Part shown: positions 9,201 through 20,084 of the stretch, piece by piece
How the letters are laid out: every line of letters begins with the position of its first letter
How positions within the stretch are numbered: position 1 is the stretch's first letter
Position numbers and translations under genes: made by a program
From: Paenibacillus larvae subsp. larvae
GTDB taxonomy: Bacteria; Bacillota; Bacilli; Paenibacillales; NBRC-103111
Assembly: GCF_002003265.1 (NCBI RefSeq)
Contig: NZ_CP019687.1
Coordinates: forward strand, 1,054,001-1,118,000
Reading direction: 5' to 3'
Length of the DNA: 64,000 nt
The notes under the pieces: generated by a model
The model's database searches: none
What the model was told of the DNA's origin: nothing
What the model saw: only the letters and a program-made list of their open reading frames with translations

Positions 9201-12200
9201 AACCGGTGAACAATGTCATATCTTTCTTCTTCAGTTGAAAGACTGATCTCGGATAGTTTTGCGTCAGAATGGGTCATCAATTGGTTCACGATCCAAACAA
9301 AACGGTCTGCCATAAGCTGAATGGTTTCTTTTTTGAATAACTTTGTGCCATATGAAAATGAACATTCCAATTCATTGTCATCTGTTTCAAAAATCTCCAG
9401 CTTCAAGTCGTACTGGGTTGTATGATTATTGAACTCATAAGGGGTGACACTCAGTCCATTCATTTGCAGCTTCGTTTCCGACATGTTTTGCAATACAAAC
9501 AGGACATCAAATATTGGATTACGGCTTAAGTCACGGTTGAGCTTAAGTTGGTTCACAAGGTGTTCAAACGGATAGTCCCGATGTTCATATGCATCTAACG
9601 TGTTCCCCTTTACCTGCTGCAAAAATTCCCGGAACGTAAGCTCGGGTTTCGATTCATTACGTATGCACAAAATGTTGATAAAAACACCCAATACCTGTTC
9701 CAAGTCAGGATGCTGCCGCCCTGCAACAGGAGAACCTATTACTATATCCTCCTGGGATGTATACTTAGAGAGCATTACATGAAATGCTGCAAGCAGTACC
9801 ATGTATAAGGTAGCCCCATTTTTTCTGGCCATGTCGTTTAACCGCTCGTTAATTGCTTTACTAATCCTGAAATCTATCCCATTTCCCTCATAGCTTTGAT
9901 ATTTCGGTCTCGGGAAATCAAGCGGAAGATTTAAGGTTGGACATTCTTTTTTAAATATATCCAGCCAGTACGATTCCTGCTTCCGGAAATAGTCCGACTT
10001 CATCATTCGATTTTGCCATGCCGCAAAATCCTTGTATTGAATGTTCAAATTCGGGAGTGTTTCTCCGTTGTACAAACGGATGAATTCCTCCATTAATAAT
10101 TGAACCGATACCCCATCCGAGATAATATGATGCTGGTCAAACATCAGGATATGCTTATCTTTTGCAAGTTCAATCATACCGGCTCTTAATAATGGTGCTT
10201 TATCCAGTTCAAATCGGGCCGTGAACCTTTCGATAATACTATTCACGTCTTTCTCATTCGCTTGGCAATAATTAAGCTCAAACGGAATATGTTCGTGTAT
10301 TCGCTGCATAATATCCCCGTCATGGAGAATAAAGGAAGTTCGCAGAGCCTCATGTCTTTCCATCAGGTTCCGGAAACACCGTTCAACAGTTTGTTTGTTC
10401 AGATCACCTTCCAGAAGAAAGGCTGCCGTAATATTGTAACTAAGCCCTAAGTTGTCAATTCGGTTCAGCAGAAACAACCGTTTTTGAGCAGATGAAACTT
10501 CGTAGTAAGAGCTGGACGGAACCGGTGGAATTCGCATATCCAGGTTTCGGGCGAACCTTCCATGGCCCAGGGCATCTTCAAGAAATGTCCCGAACTCCTT
10601 AATCGTCGGATATTGAAACAGTTGATTCATGGTAATTTTAATCCCATACTCTTTTTGAATCCGCCCGGATAATGACATCATTTTAAGTGAATGCCCGCCA
10701 AGATAAAAGAAATTATCGTTTACTCCTACACGGTCTATACCCAATACCTCACTCCACATCCCGGCGAGCTTCTTCTCAATACCGCTGATCGGCGCTTCGT
10801 AACTGACGCTTCCTTCCCCTTGCTTCTCCGGTACCGGCAGCGCTTTGCGGTCTACTTTCCCGTTCCTCGTCAGCGGCAGCTTCTCCATCTCCACCACATA
10901 CTCCGGTACCATGTAGTCCGGCAGGCTTCTGCCAAGCTCCCGCTTCACCTTCTCCGTGTCGATCTTCTCTTCCCCCGTTACATAAGCACACAGGTACTTC
11001 CCGGTCTTCTCTCCGCCCCGTACCGTCACCACTGCTTCCTTAATGCCGGCTATCTCACTAAGTCTGTTCTCCACTTCCCCAATTTCAATCCGGTAGCCCC
11101 GTATTTTGACCTGGTCATCCTTTCTCCCCAGAAACTCGATGTTCCCATCTTCCAGCCACCGGCCTATATCTCCCGTCTTGTACAGCCGTACTCCCGGCTC
11201 TTTGGCAAACGGGTCTTCCGTGAACGCCTCTCTTGTCTTCTCCTCCTGATTCAAATACCCGCGGCCTACTCCTATCCCTGCTACCCATATTTCTCCCTTC
11301 ACGCCAACCGGGCATAACTCCCCTGCTTCATCTACAATGTAGATCGTCATGTTCTGTACCGGGCTTCCTACAGGCAACATGACTCTTCCCGGATCCTGCT
11401 CCATCAGGTAATGGGTGATGTCATCCGATGCCTCGGTCGGGCCGTAAGCATTGGCCATCCGGATTCCGGGATATTTCCCGAACCATCTGCCCACCAGGTT
11501 CGGCTTCAACGCTTCCCCCGTCACAACCAGCAGCTCAAGCTTCTCCAGACCGGTCTGCTCCGGCTCCAGATGCTCCAACAGCACGGACAAATAGGACGGC
11601 ACAACCTCCAGGATCGTCACGCCGTCCTGCTGGATGTGGTCGATGAACGCCTCCGCATCCAGGGTCAGCTCATTCGGGTAGATTACCACCTTGCCCCCTG
11701 TCACCAGGGCCGAGAAAAACTGCCAGACCGATATATCGAAGCAGTGCGACGCATTCTGGGCAATGACGCTGTCCCCGGTTATCCGGAAGTCATGGATTTT
11801 GGCATACAGGTGATTCAGCATGCCACGGTGCTCCACCATCGCACCCTTCGGCCGGCCTGTTGACCCTGATGTGTAGATCACATAGCAAAGATCTTCCGGT
11901 TTGTTGACCCCCGGCGGATTATCCGCAGGCATAGCCGCAATGGCCGACTGGTCCACAACCGTTCCCAGCTTCTCTATTCCCCGGGTTTCAAGAAGGTGCT
12001 CCAGATCCTTACATGACGCACAGTACCGCACATTCTTCCATGTATATCTGCCCTTTTGCACAGATAATGAAGGACGCCGATTCTCTTCCCTGGCATGCTT
12101 CTTGTTCACTCTCAGCATCACGTCATACCGGAACCGGGTCAGCTCGTTGTCGATGGTACCCAGCTTCCGGCTGCTTTCCCAGCCGCAGATTTCCGGATAC

Positions 12201-14487
12201 TTCTGCTGCAGATCCTGAAAGAAGCTCTCATCCACAAACAAATCTTCATCCCAGCTTGTTTTGACCGGAACACCCGGGTTGGCCTCTTTGTAGGCCGCCG
12301 TCGACTCTGCCAATTCCCCCTTTTTCCGGTGCTCCAGCAAATCATCCAGATAGAGGATTCCTTCTTCTTTCAGCAGGCCGATTGCACTTCGTATCACTTC
12401 TTCCAGGTACAACGTATTCGGGAAGTAATGAACGACGCTGCTCATCACAATGACGTCAAAATCAGACTCTCCTATACCCCCGATCTCCGAGGCGGCCGCC
12501 TGCCTGAGCTTTACATGGGATAACCCTTCCCGCCTTGCCCTCTCCCGGTTCCGTTCGATGATCGTACCGGATAGATCGGTTGCAACGTATTCCTTTACAT
12601 CAGGCGCCAGATGGAACAGCAGCAGACCATGTCCGCACCCGACTTCTAGTACCTTCGATTCCTTCGTAAGATGCGGTTTCAGCTTCGTCTGGAAGTTGCC
12701 GATGTATTCCTGCATCTCCTCAAGGCTGAACGCTTTCCCGCCATAGCTGCTGCTCCAGCCGTAATCGTTGAGCGCTTCGCTTGTTTCTTCCGCAACGGCT
12801 TCCCAGATGTTTCTCATCTGCAGCTGCTTTTCGCTGCTTGCAGCATCATACTCATCCAGCAGGACATAACCTTGAAGGGATTCGCTCTCCCACAGCAGCC
12901 GGTCCACTTCATCCACATAACGGCTCGTTGTGACAAGGAAGGAGGTGCCGCTGTCCTGCAGCTGCCCGGCCGGATTCATCGCATCCAGGACCGTATAGCC
13001 CAGATCTAAACGCTGCAGCGCCGAGAACGCAACCAGCTTGTCAAGTGAATCGTCCAGCAGCACACCCGCACCATCTCTTTGGTTACCGAGACGATTCTTA
13101 AGAAAACCGGCAAGCTGTCCGGTGCGTTCCCTGTATACCTCATACGCAAGCGTTTTGTTGCCGGAACAAAGCGCCATTTCCGGACCCGGCACGATGGATT
13201 CGCCCCGCTCAAGCAGCGATACCGCCCTCTCCGTCCGGAACAGGGCTTCGTCCTGTTCAGTCTGCTTCAGCCGGTCCAGGTATACGATATGTTCTACCGA
13301 TGTGCCGGCCACGATGCCGCGGTACATCTCATCCGACCCGGCAAACACAGCCGAGACGGTCAGGACGATGGACGCCCCGGAATCCGATAGCATCGTACGA
13401 ATCCGTTCCATCGGGTAGGCCGCATCAATCGGCACGTAAGCCCCTCCGGCCTTGAACAGGCCCAGAATGCCGACCAGCATCGGGATAGACCGCTCGCACA
13501 GTACCGCTGCGAGCTTATCCGGGCCGCTGCCTTTTTCCTTGAGCAGCCAGGCCAGCCGGTTCGCCTGCTCATTAAGCTCCCGGTAGGTCAGGGTGTGTTC
13601 TCCGCATTGGACGGCTACGGCGTCCGGCGTCTTCTGTACCTGCTCTTCGATGAGCTGGCTGACCGCGGCATCTGGAGGGAAATAGCCGCGCTTGCCGTTA
13701 AACTCCAGCAGGATTTGGGAGCGCTCCTGCTCCGGGAGAATGCCGAGCTCCCGTATGTCAGCTCCCACCTGCAAGAGCGCCTGTCCGAGCAGATGGGTAA
13801 AGTGACTGATGATTCGCTTGACCGCCGGCTCCGTATAACGGTCCGGGTCAAAATGAACCGTTCCCGGATGCCCGTATCCTCTCTCACGAAATGGAACAGC
13901 ATCCTGTAAGCAACCGCGTCCAGATACCGCTTGTCATGAATATTTTCCAGCATCACAACCGTGCTGTACAAGGAGGTATCTGCCGTTTGGTTTTCTTCCC
14001 GGAGCTGGTCAAACAGCAGATCGATAGGAAAGTTCTGGTGTTCCACCGCATCGGCAACAGTCTGTCTTATCTGAAGCAGCAGCTCTTTAAAACTCATTCC
14101 CGCTTCTACCCGGGTTCTCAGCGGCAGCATCGTATTAATAAATTCGCCGTCTATTCCTTCCTGGCGGTAGATGGGCGAACCCATGACGATATCTTCATTT
14201 CCGGTATATTTGTTTAGCAACACGGCAACTTCCGAAAACAAAATGACATGTATCGCATAGTCGGAATTACCACCAAGCTTTATCAGTTGTGCTGCGGCCG
14301 ATTCCGGCAGGGTAAAATCAAAAGTCATCCTTTTATTGGGCTCGGCGATAGCTTGAACCATCACAGCATCACCGGGAAATTCGGTGATGCCGATTTCCCC
14401 GGTGAGATTTTGGTGCCAATATTCCCATTCATTCTGATGTTGATTGATAATAATCATTTGGTTCATGAAACGGTTCTTAGATTTCAT
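6275..14487 (-). CDS. NRPS: half-C - A[MT] - PCP - C - A(Gly-like) - PCP - BtrH-like release domain (frameshifted)
   Basis: If one base is restored at 13863-13865 this is a protein of about 2,735 residues. Order: C-terminal half of a C domain without HHxxxDG (1-240); A domain interrupted between cores A2 and A3 by a methyltransferase (V-L-E-V-G-C-G-H-G near 617) with specificity residues reading D-I-W-E-V-T-A-D-D-K; PCP (L-G-G-H-S-L, 1266); full C (H-H-I-I-S-D-G, 1456); A with D-I-F-H-M-G-M-I-W-K, close to the glycine code; PCP (H-G-G-N-S-L, 2339); then about 330 residues resembling BtrH_N acyltransferases (N-C-F-Y-N-S near 2424, H-T-W-L-V-Y-G-Y-D). No thioesterase is present, so release is likely by transfer onto an amine. 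ATG at 14487 is chosen for the GGGAGG site 7 bp upstream. The break lies in the half-C domain. Confidence 0.85.
10709..14213 (-). repeat. A[MT] repeat block, copy 1
   Basis: About 3.5 kb almost identical in DNA to 33735-37240, same orientation, offset 23,026-23,027 bp. It runs from the end of the half-C domain through A, MT and A3-A10 to the start of the PCP. Differences are few and crowd the two ends, as expected after gene conversion. Copy 1 lacks one C at 13863-13865 that copy 2 has. Confidence 0.9.
13863..13865 (-). other. Frameshift site in the terminal NRPS gene
   Basis: The plus strand reads CCC where the near-identical repeat copy reads CCCC (36890-36893 region). The single missing base turns G-I-R-G-T-V-H-F into G-I-R-E-R-F and opens a new frame. 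Confidence 0.9.
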
Positions 14488-14501
14488 GGAAAGCCTCCCG
14501 G

Positions 14502-17500
14502 TCAAAAATCGAATTCGATTCTTTCCTTTCTTGATTGTGCGGCAACAAGATCATGCGAGATTTCAATCTTTTTCAAAGCAATATTCCGGCTTTCTATAAT
14601 CTGTTGAGTAATTTCTTTGAAAAATGTTATAAATTTTCCAATGCTTTCTTTTCTGAACAACTGAGTTCTGTACATGATCTCAAACACAAGTTGATCAGAT
14701 GCTTCCCAGCCGATGAACGAAATGTCGAATTGAGATATTTTGTGTTCGAAGGGAACTTTTGTGATCCTGATATCTTTCAGTGTCAAATCTTCTGAATCAA
14801 TGTTCTGCCATTCGAACAAAATATCAAATATTGGATTTCTACCCGGATCTACTTGAGGATTTAATTCCTCTACCAACTGATCAAATTGAAAATCTTGATT
14901 GTCAAACGCATCCAAAACCGTCTTCTTTACCTCTCTTAAATACTCAATAAATATTTTGCTTCCGGCCGGGAAAGTCCTCAGTGCCAGCGTATTGATAAAC
15001 ATACCCAACATTTTGTCCAAATCTTCATGGGTACGTCCGGACGCCACTGTTCCTACTATAATATCTTGTTGGCCGCTTATCTTATAAAGCAAGGCATTAA
15101 ACAACGCAAACGTCAGCATGTATAAAGAGACATCTTCTTCTTTAGCCAATGTTCTAAGCTTATCCGTAGTTTCCGGGTCTATGGAGAAGCTGACACTGTT
15201 TCCTTCAAAACTTTGCATAAAGGACCGTTCATAATCCATTGGAATATTCAGTACAGGTATTTCCCCGGCGAATTTGTCAAGCCAATACTCCTTTTGCTTT
15301 TGCATTTTTCCGGATTCCAGAAGCTTATTGTGCCAAACGGCATAGTCCTTATATTGGAGTCTTTGATTCGGAATACCGACGCCCTGATATAGGTCCAAAA
15401 ACTCCTTGGTCATCAAGCCTATTGACGTTCCATCCGTCACCAGATGATGAATGTCGATCAAAAGCAGATGCTTATGTTCCGATTGCTTTACAAGCATTAC
15501 CCTGAATAAAGGTGCCGTACCTAAATCGAATGGACATATATACCGCTCAATGATCTCTTCGGCTTTCTGTATTTGGTGTTCTTCATAATGAATCTGGAAC
15601 TGGACGGATTCATGAATAATTTGAACAGGTTCTCCATTTCTGTAGTCAAATGAAGTACGTAAAGATTCATGTCTTTGCACCAACGCTTGGAAAGCCCTTT
15701 CAATCTTGTCCTTGTCCACGGTGCCATCGAGAATGAAAGCATAAGGAATATTGTAACTTGTTCCCATGTCCCTAATACGTTCGAGAGTAAATATCCTTCG
15801 TTGTGCCGAAGATAACGGATAGTAATCTCTTTTTTCCGCCAGAGGAATCGGAACGGTTGTTTCTTTTTTCTGTCCCAAAATATAGTCACTCAAATGTTGG
15901 ATACTTGCCGCTTTAATGAACTCTGCCAATGGAATGGTCAGGTTATACTTTTTGCGAAGTATGGATAAGATCGTAACCGCCTTTAAAGAATCCCCTCCCA
16001 GTTCAAAAAAGTTTGCTGCCGTGCTTATGTCAGGGCTGCCAAGCACCTGCTGCCATATCCGGATCAGGGAATCTTCCACCTGTTCCCGGGTGCCTAGCTC
16101 TTCTTTATTGTTGATTCCTTCCGGCAAACGGGACGTTTCCTGAAGTCCTTTTCCCTCTTCCCTGAAGGTTTCCATCTTGATCCAACGGTCAATTCTTCCT
16201 TGAAGATCACTCGTAGATATGACGATTTGACCAATCTCCTTTGCATGCAGCACTCTTTCCAAAACTTGAATGCCTTCCTCAGGCGTCATGGCCAGCTGAA
16301 CTACTTCGGTCCCGATGCTCTCAATAGTTTCTTCCTCAAAAATGCGCCAGGAATCCCAATTGACGCTGATCCAAGGTATGTTACTTTCTTGCTGCACCTT
16401 TTTCGTAAACATATCCATAAAAATGTTCGCGGCAGAATAAGCCCCGTGCCCAAGACCGCCTAAAACGGAAGCCACAGATGATGTCAAAAGACAGAAGTCC
16501 GTTTCTTTTTCCCGTAAAATATCGGCCAGCACCATTAGGCCATATATTTTCGGAATAAATTGTTTCTCGCATGCTTCCTTATCTCCATTTTCCATGAGAC
16601 CCAAACCATCGTCTTTCGCTCCTGCCGCATGAATAATTCCATCTACCTTACCGAACTGTTTCTCCGCCTTCGAGAACACGGCCCGCATTTGTTCTTCGTC
16701 GGCAACATTCGCCCGGCAGGCCAATATGCTTGCACCCGCCTGCTCCAATTGTTGAAGTTTGCGGATTTTGTCACTTGTTGGTTCCTGCTCTTCATGGCAT
16801 TCCAGCCAACGTTGCCATTCCTCTTTATCCGGGATCGGAGAATTTCCTGTCAGGACGAGTTTGGCCTTCCATTCCCGGGCCAGATATTCAGCCAATGCGT
16901 AACCGACTCTTCCAAGACCGCCTGTTATCAAGTATACGCCTTCTTCTTTTAACGGAAGGATTTCTCGTTTTGGCTCATCCAGAAGGATTGGTTTAAAAGT
17001 CTGTACCCAACGATTATTTCCGCGGTATGCGACTACAGGTTCCGCGGCTTCCGAACGAATTTCATTCATAAGCTGTGCCGAATGCCGGGATGAAACTCTG
17101 TCTTCGGTAAATTCAATATCCATGTACCGGCAGGATATATGCTGAAATTCTTGTGGAATAACTTTACATAGACCAAGAATAGTCGCTTTCTCCGGACGTA
17201 AGACTTCATTCTTTGTGACATCCATCGAATTATTGGACACCACATCAATATGGATCTGACCAGGTATATTTTGTTTGCGCAGAGCGCCTGCAAGATGGAT
17301 AAGGCTATAAAATCCGGATACTTGAGCGTCCTCTACAATCTTCTTGTCGAGCCGGGTATCCAAACCCGCTGATATACTCCACATATGCACGATATTTTTC
17401 AACGTTTTACCAGTAGAGAGGGCATCATCAATTAGAGATATATAGTTATCGTAAACTCCCGGGTCTATTTGGTAAGAACCTGTTCCTTTTTTGTCAAATT

Positions 17501-20084
17501 CCCTGCCTTGCCGGACAGTAATCACTTCATGGCCTTCTTGCTTCATCCTGTCTGCCACCTGTTGGCCAAGCCCCGTTTCATCAATGAAAAACAGCCATAA
17601 TCCGTCCTCTTGTCTCGTATTTTTCTGTGAAAGAAGGAAGCAGGACTCCCATTCAGGAATATAAAACCACTCTGAAATCTTGGGATTTTTGGATATGGGC
17701 TGACATAAAAGAGAATTTTTCAATCGTGGGTATGAAGCATCTTCAATGGTATACAATTGGCGATTAAAAGAATACCCCGGCAACGGAACACGAAATCTTT
17801 TCTTATTTTGATAGAACCGGTCCCACTTGGGCACGATACCATGAAGCCAGCATTCACCCAATACCTGAATCGCATATTTGGAATACGATAATGGCTCGTT
17901 ATCATTCCTTACCGGATGAATCATAACTTTCTCCGGTCGGTCACTGAAATAATGATGGGCAATATCGGTTAAATCACCGTTTGCACCCAATTCGATAAAA
18001 ATGGCTTTATCCTTCTTTGCCAACATAGCAGACTGGTGCTTATCATCTCCAATGCGGGTGTATGGAATAGGAACAGGCAGGGATAGAGTTCCCGTTAACT
18101 CTTTAGGTGTACCCGGTATATCCTCATTTGCCTTTACCAAACGCAAACCCTGCTCTAGAGTTAGGGTTCCAGACAGACAAGCGCATATTATTCCGCCAAT
18201 CCGGTCCCCCATAGCGGCTGCCGGTTCAATTCCCCACTCTATCAATAAGGATGCAAATGAATAGGAAATACTGAATTTCAGGGAGTCCTCATACCCCTCC
18301 TGATAGCCCGCCTTGAGATCACTGTTACCGGAATACATAATGCTTTTTAGGTCTTGACCATAGACACGATTCAGAATTTCAAAACACTCGTCCATCCGTA
18401 TCCGGAAACGCTTTTCTTCCTGGTAAAAGTCAAACCCTAATTTTATATAGCCAAAGGGTTCATTTGGAACAGAAAATATAAAAATAACAGAAGGGACTTC
18501 ATCTCCAGATTTATTCGAGCGGATTCTCCGGGATCCCGGTTTCATAGCTTCTGCTGCGTCATGGGAATTTGTTCCGATAAAATAACTTCTATACGGAAAG
18601 TATCGTCTGCCTGTTTGCAGTGTAAACGCTGCGTCTGCCAGATGTGTATCCGGATGTTCAGATAAATGAGCTGTCAGATTTTCTTTCATCAGCTCTAGAG
18701 AAGGCTCTGTTTTGGCCGATAACAGGATAAGCTCTGGGCTGTCTGCCGCTTCTTTTTTTTCCGGATTCATCCCATACCACTTTGGTGGTTCTTCCAGAAT
18801 AATATGGGAGTTAGTACCCCCAATTCCGAAAGAGCTTACCCCCGCTCTGAACGGAATCTCTCTATTCCATGAATGAAGATGTCTGGCCACCCGAAACGGG
18901 CTATTCTCAAAATCAATGCGCGGATTCGCTTCATTATAATGAAGACTCGGCGGAATCTGCCTATTCTTGAGGGTCAATACCGTTTTTATAAATCCGGCAA
19001 TTCCTGCAGCTGCATCCAAATGACCAATGTTTGTTTTTACCGAACCAATTTGGCAAAAACCTTTATCCTTGCTCTGGAAGGCCATTTTAAGCGCTTCAAT
19101 TTCGATTGGATCGCCGATAGGAGTAGCTGTACCATGTGCTTCCAGATAACCGATCGATTCAGGTTCGACATCAGCCACTTTAAGCGCTGCCTTGATTACC
19201 TCCGCTTGACCCTGGGGGCTGGGGGCTGTAAAGCCGGTCTTGCGGCTGCCGTCATTAGTAACCGCACTTCCTTTAATGACAGCATAAATGTGGTCTCCGT
19301 CTGCAATAGCATCCTCCAGCATTTTCAATACAGCAACTCCCGCTCCATTGCTGAAAACCGTTCCTCTTGCATCAGCATCAAATGCCCGGTTGCGGCCATC
19401 CGGGGATTCGTGCATGTTTTCGTAATACAAATAACCCTGTTGTTCGGGCACGGTTATCGATACTCCTCCGGCAAGAGCCATATCGCATTCTCCGCCTATA
19501 AGCGACTGGCAAGCAAGATGAATGGCTGCAAGCGAAGTGGCACAGGCTGCCTGCACGGTATATACCGGTCCGGTTAGGTTCAGCTTATAAGCTACTAATT
19601 GAGCAATCAGATCTTTATCGCTAAGCATGGATTTTGAGAATTCGTCTATCTCCATATCCGACAACAATGTCCTTGCGTTCCAGGCAATATTGTTGGAACT
19701 GCCCGCATACAATCCAATCGGCCGGAGATACGTTTTCGGGTCGTACCCAGCATCCTCCAAAGCAGTCCAAACACATTCATGAAACACCCGGATTTGGGGA
19801 TCCATCAGTGCTGCTTCAGTAGGTGTATAGCCAAAAAAGGAAGGTTCGAACATCTCGGCATCCCCAATTATTCCCTTTGCCCTGACATAGTCGGGGTTAT
19901 CTATTAATTCCTTTTCGATGCCGGATTGCCTTAATTGCTCGTCTGTAAAAAACGAGATGCAGTCCTTTCCGTTCTTTAGATTTTCCCAAAACTCCAGGAC
20001 ATTTCTTGCTCCGGGGAAACGGCATGACATGCCGATGACAGCTACTTCCAGTCCGTTCTGGTTATCGTTTTGCTGCATGCTCAT
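14502..20084 (-). CDS. PKS-NRPS: KS - [degenerate AT] - KR - ACP - C
   Basis: 1,860 residues. The KS has its active cysteine in A-A-C-A-T-S-L (about 181), H-G-T-A-T and a G-H-L-D site. The AT region is shortened and dead: the usual G-H-S-x-G nucleophile elbow reads G-D-R-I-G-G (about 625), the G-Q-G-S-Q start is lost and the stretch bearing H-A-F-H is missing. The KR has G-G-L-G-R-V-G and an S...Y catalytic pair (A-Y-S-A-A-N); the ACP has L-G-G-D-S-L (1366); the C domain is complete (H-H-L-V-T-D-G, 1546). This is the second two-carbon step after the Ser module, giving a galantinic-acid-like unit, with malonate presumably supplied by another AT. It ends in I-E-F-D-F, the tail shared by C-terminal C domains here. 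AGGAGGAAA precedes ATG; its start abuts the previous stop. Confidence 0.88.
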   Translation of the reverse strand: MSMQQNDNQNGLEVAVIGMSCRFPGARNVLEFWENLKNGKDCISFFTDEQLRQSGIEKELIDNPDYVRAKGIIGDAEMFEPSFFGYTPTEAALMDPQIRVFHECVWTALEDAGYDPKTYLRPIGLYAGSSNNIAWNARTLLSDMEIDEFSKSMLSDKDLIAQLVAYKLNLTGPVYTVQAACATSLAAIHLACQSLIGGECDMALAGGVSITVPEQQGYLYYENMHESPDGRNRAFDADARGTVFSNGAGVAVLKMLEDAIADGDHIYAVIKGSAVTNDGSRKTGFTAPSPQGQAEVIKAALKVADVEPESIGYLEAHGTATPIGDPIEIEALKMAFQSKDKGFCQIGSVKTNIGHLDAAAGIAGFIKTVLTLKNRQIPPSLHYNEANPRIDFENSPFRVARHLHSWNREIPFRAGVSSFGIGGTNSHIILEEPPKWYGMNPEKKEAADSPELILLSAKTEPSLELMKENLTAHLSEHPDTHLADAAFTLQTGRRYFPYRSYFIGTNSHDAAEAMKPGSRRIRSNKSGDEVPSVIFIFSVPNEPFGYIKLGFDFYQEEKRFRIRMDECFEILNRVYGQDLKSIMYSGNSDLKAGYQEGYEDSLKFSISYSFASLLIEWGIEPAAAMGDRIGGIICACLSGTLTLEQGLRLVKANEDIPGTPKELTGTLSLPVPIPYTRIGDDKHQSAMLAKKDKAIFIELGANGDLTDIAHHYFSDRPEKVMIHPVRNDNEPLSYSKYAIQVLGECWLHGIVPKWDRFYQNKKRFRVPLPGYSFNRQLYTIEDASYPRLKNSLLCQPISKNPKISEWFYIPEWESCFLLSQKNTRQEDGLWLFFIDETGLGQQVADRMKQEGHEVITVRQGREFDKKGTGSYQIDPGVYDNYISLIDDALSTGKTLKNIVHMWSISAGLDTRLDKKIVEDAQVSGFYSLIHLAGALRKQNIPGQIHIDVVSNNSMDVTKNEVLRPEKATILGLCKVIPQEFQHISCRYMDIEFTEDRVSSRHSAQLMNEIRSEAAEPVVAYRGNNRWVQTFKPILLDEPKREILPLKEEGVYLITGGLGRVGYALAEYLAREWKAKLVLTGNSPIPDKEEWQRWLECHEEQEPTSDKIRKLQQLEQAGASILACRANVADEEQMRAVFSKAEKQFGKVDGIIHAAGAKDDGLGLMENGDKEACEKQFIPKIYGLMVLADILREKETDFCLLTSSVASVLGGLGHGAYSAANIFMDMFTKKVQQESNIPWISVNWDSWRIFEEETIESIGTEVVQLAMTPEEGIQVLERVLHAKEIGQIVISTSDLQGRIDRWIKMETFREEGKGLQETSRLPEGINNKEELGTREQVEDSLIRIWQQVLGSPDISTAANFFELGGDSLKAVTILSILRKKYNLTIPLAEFIKAASIQHLSDYILGQKKETTVPIPLAEKRDYYPLSSAQRRIFTLERIRDMGTSYNIPYAFILDGTVDKDKIERAFQALVQRHESLRTSFDYRNGEPVQIIHESVQFQIHYEEHQIQKAEEIIERYICPFDLGTAPLFRVMLVKQSEHKHLLLIDIHHLVTDGTSIGLMTKEFLDLYQGVGIPNQRLQYKDYAVWHNKLLESGKMQKQKEYWLDKFAGEIPVLNIPMDYERSFMQSFEGNSVSFSIDPETTDKLRTLAKEEDVSLYMLTFALFNALLYKISGQQDIIVGTVASGRTHEDLDKMLGMFINTLALRTFPAGSKIFIEYLREVKKTVLDAFDNQDFQFDQLVEELNPQVDPGRNPIFDILFEWQNIDSEDLTLKDIRITKVPFEHKISQFDISFIGWEASDQLVFEIMYRTQLFRKESIGKFITFFKEITQQIIESRNIALKKIEISHDLVAAQSRKERIEFDF

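Noticed and set aside
10691-11317. A 208-codon plus-strand open frame, with a near-copy at 33717-34343
   Set aside because: It is antisense to the A domain in the GC-rich repeat block; its conservation follows from the repeat and its product has no domain logic.
13038-13909. Several plus-strand open frames opposite the interrupted A domain
   Set aside because: They lack ribosome sites and lie wholly within a well-supported NRPS gene; duplicated at 36.0-37.2 kb for the same reason.
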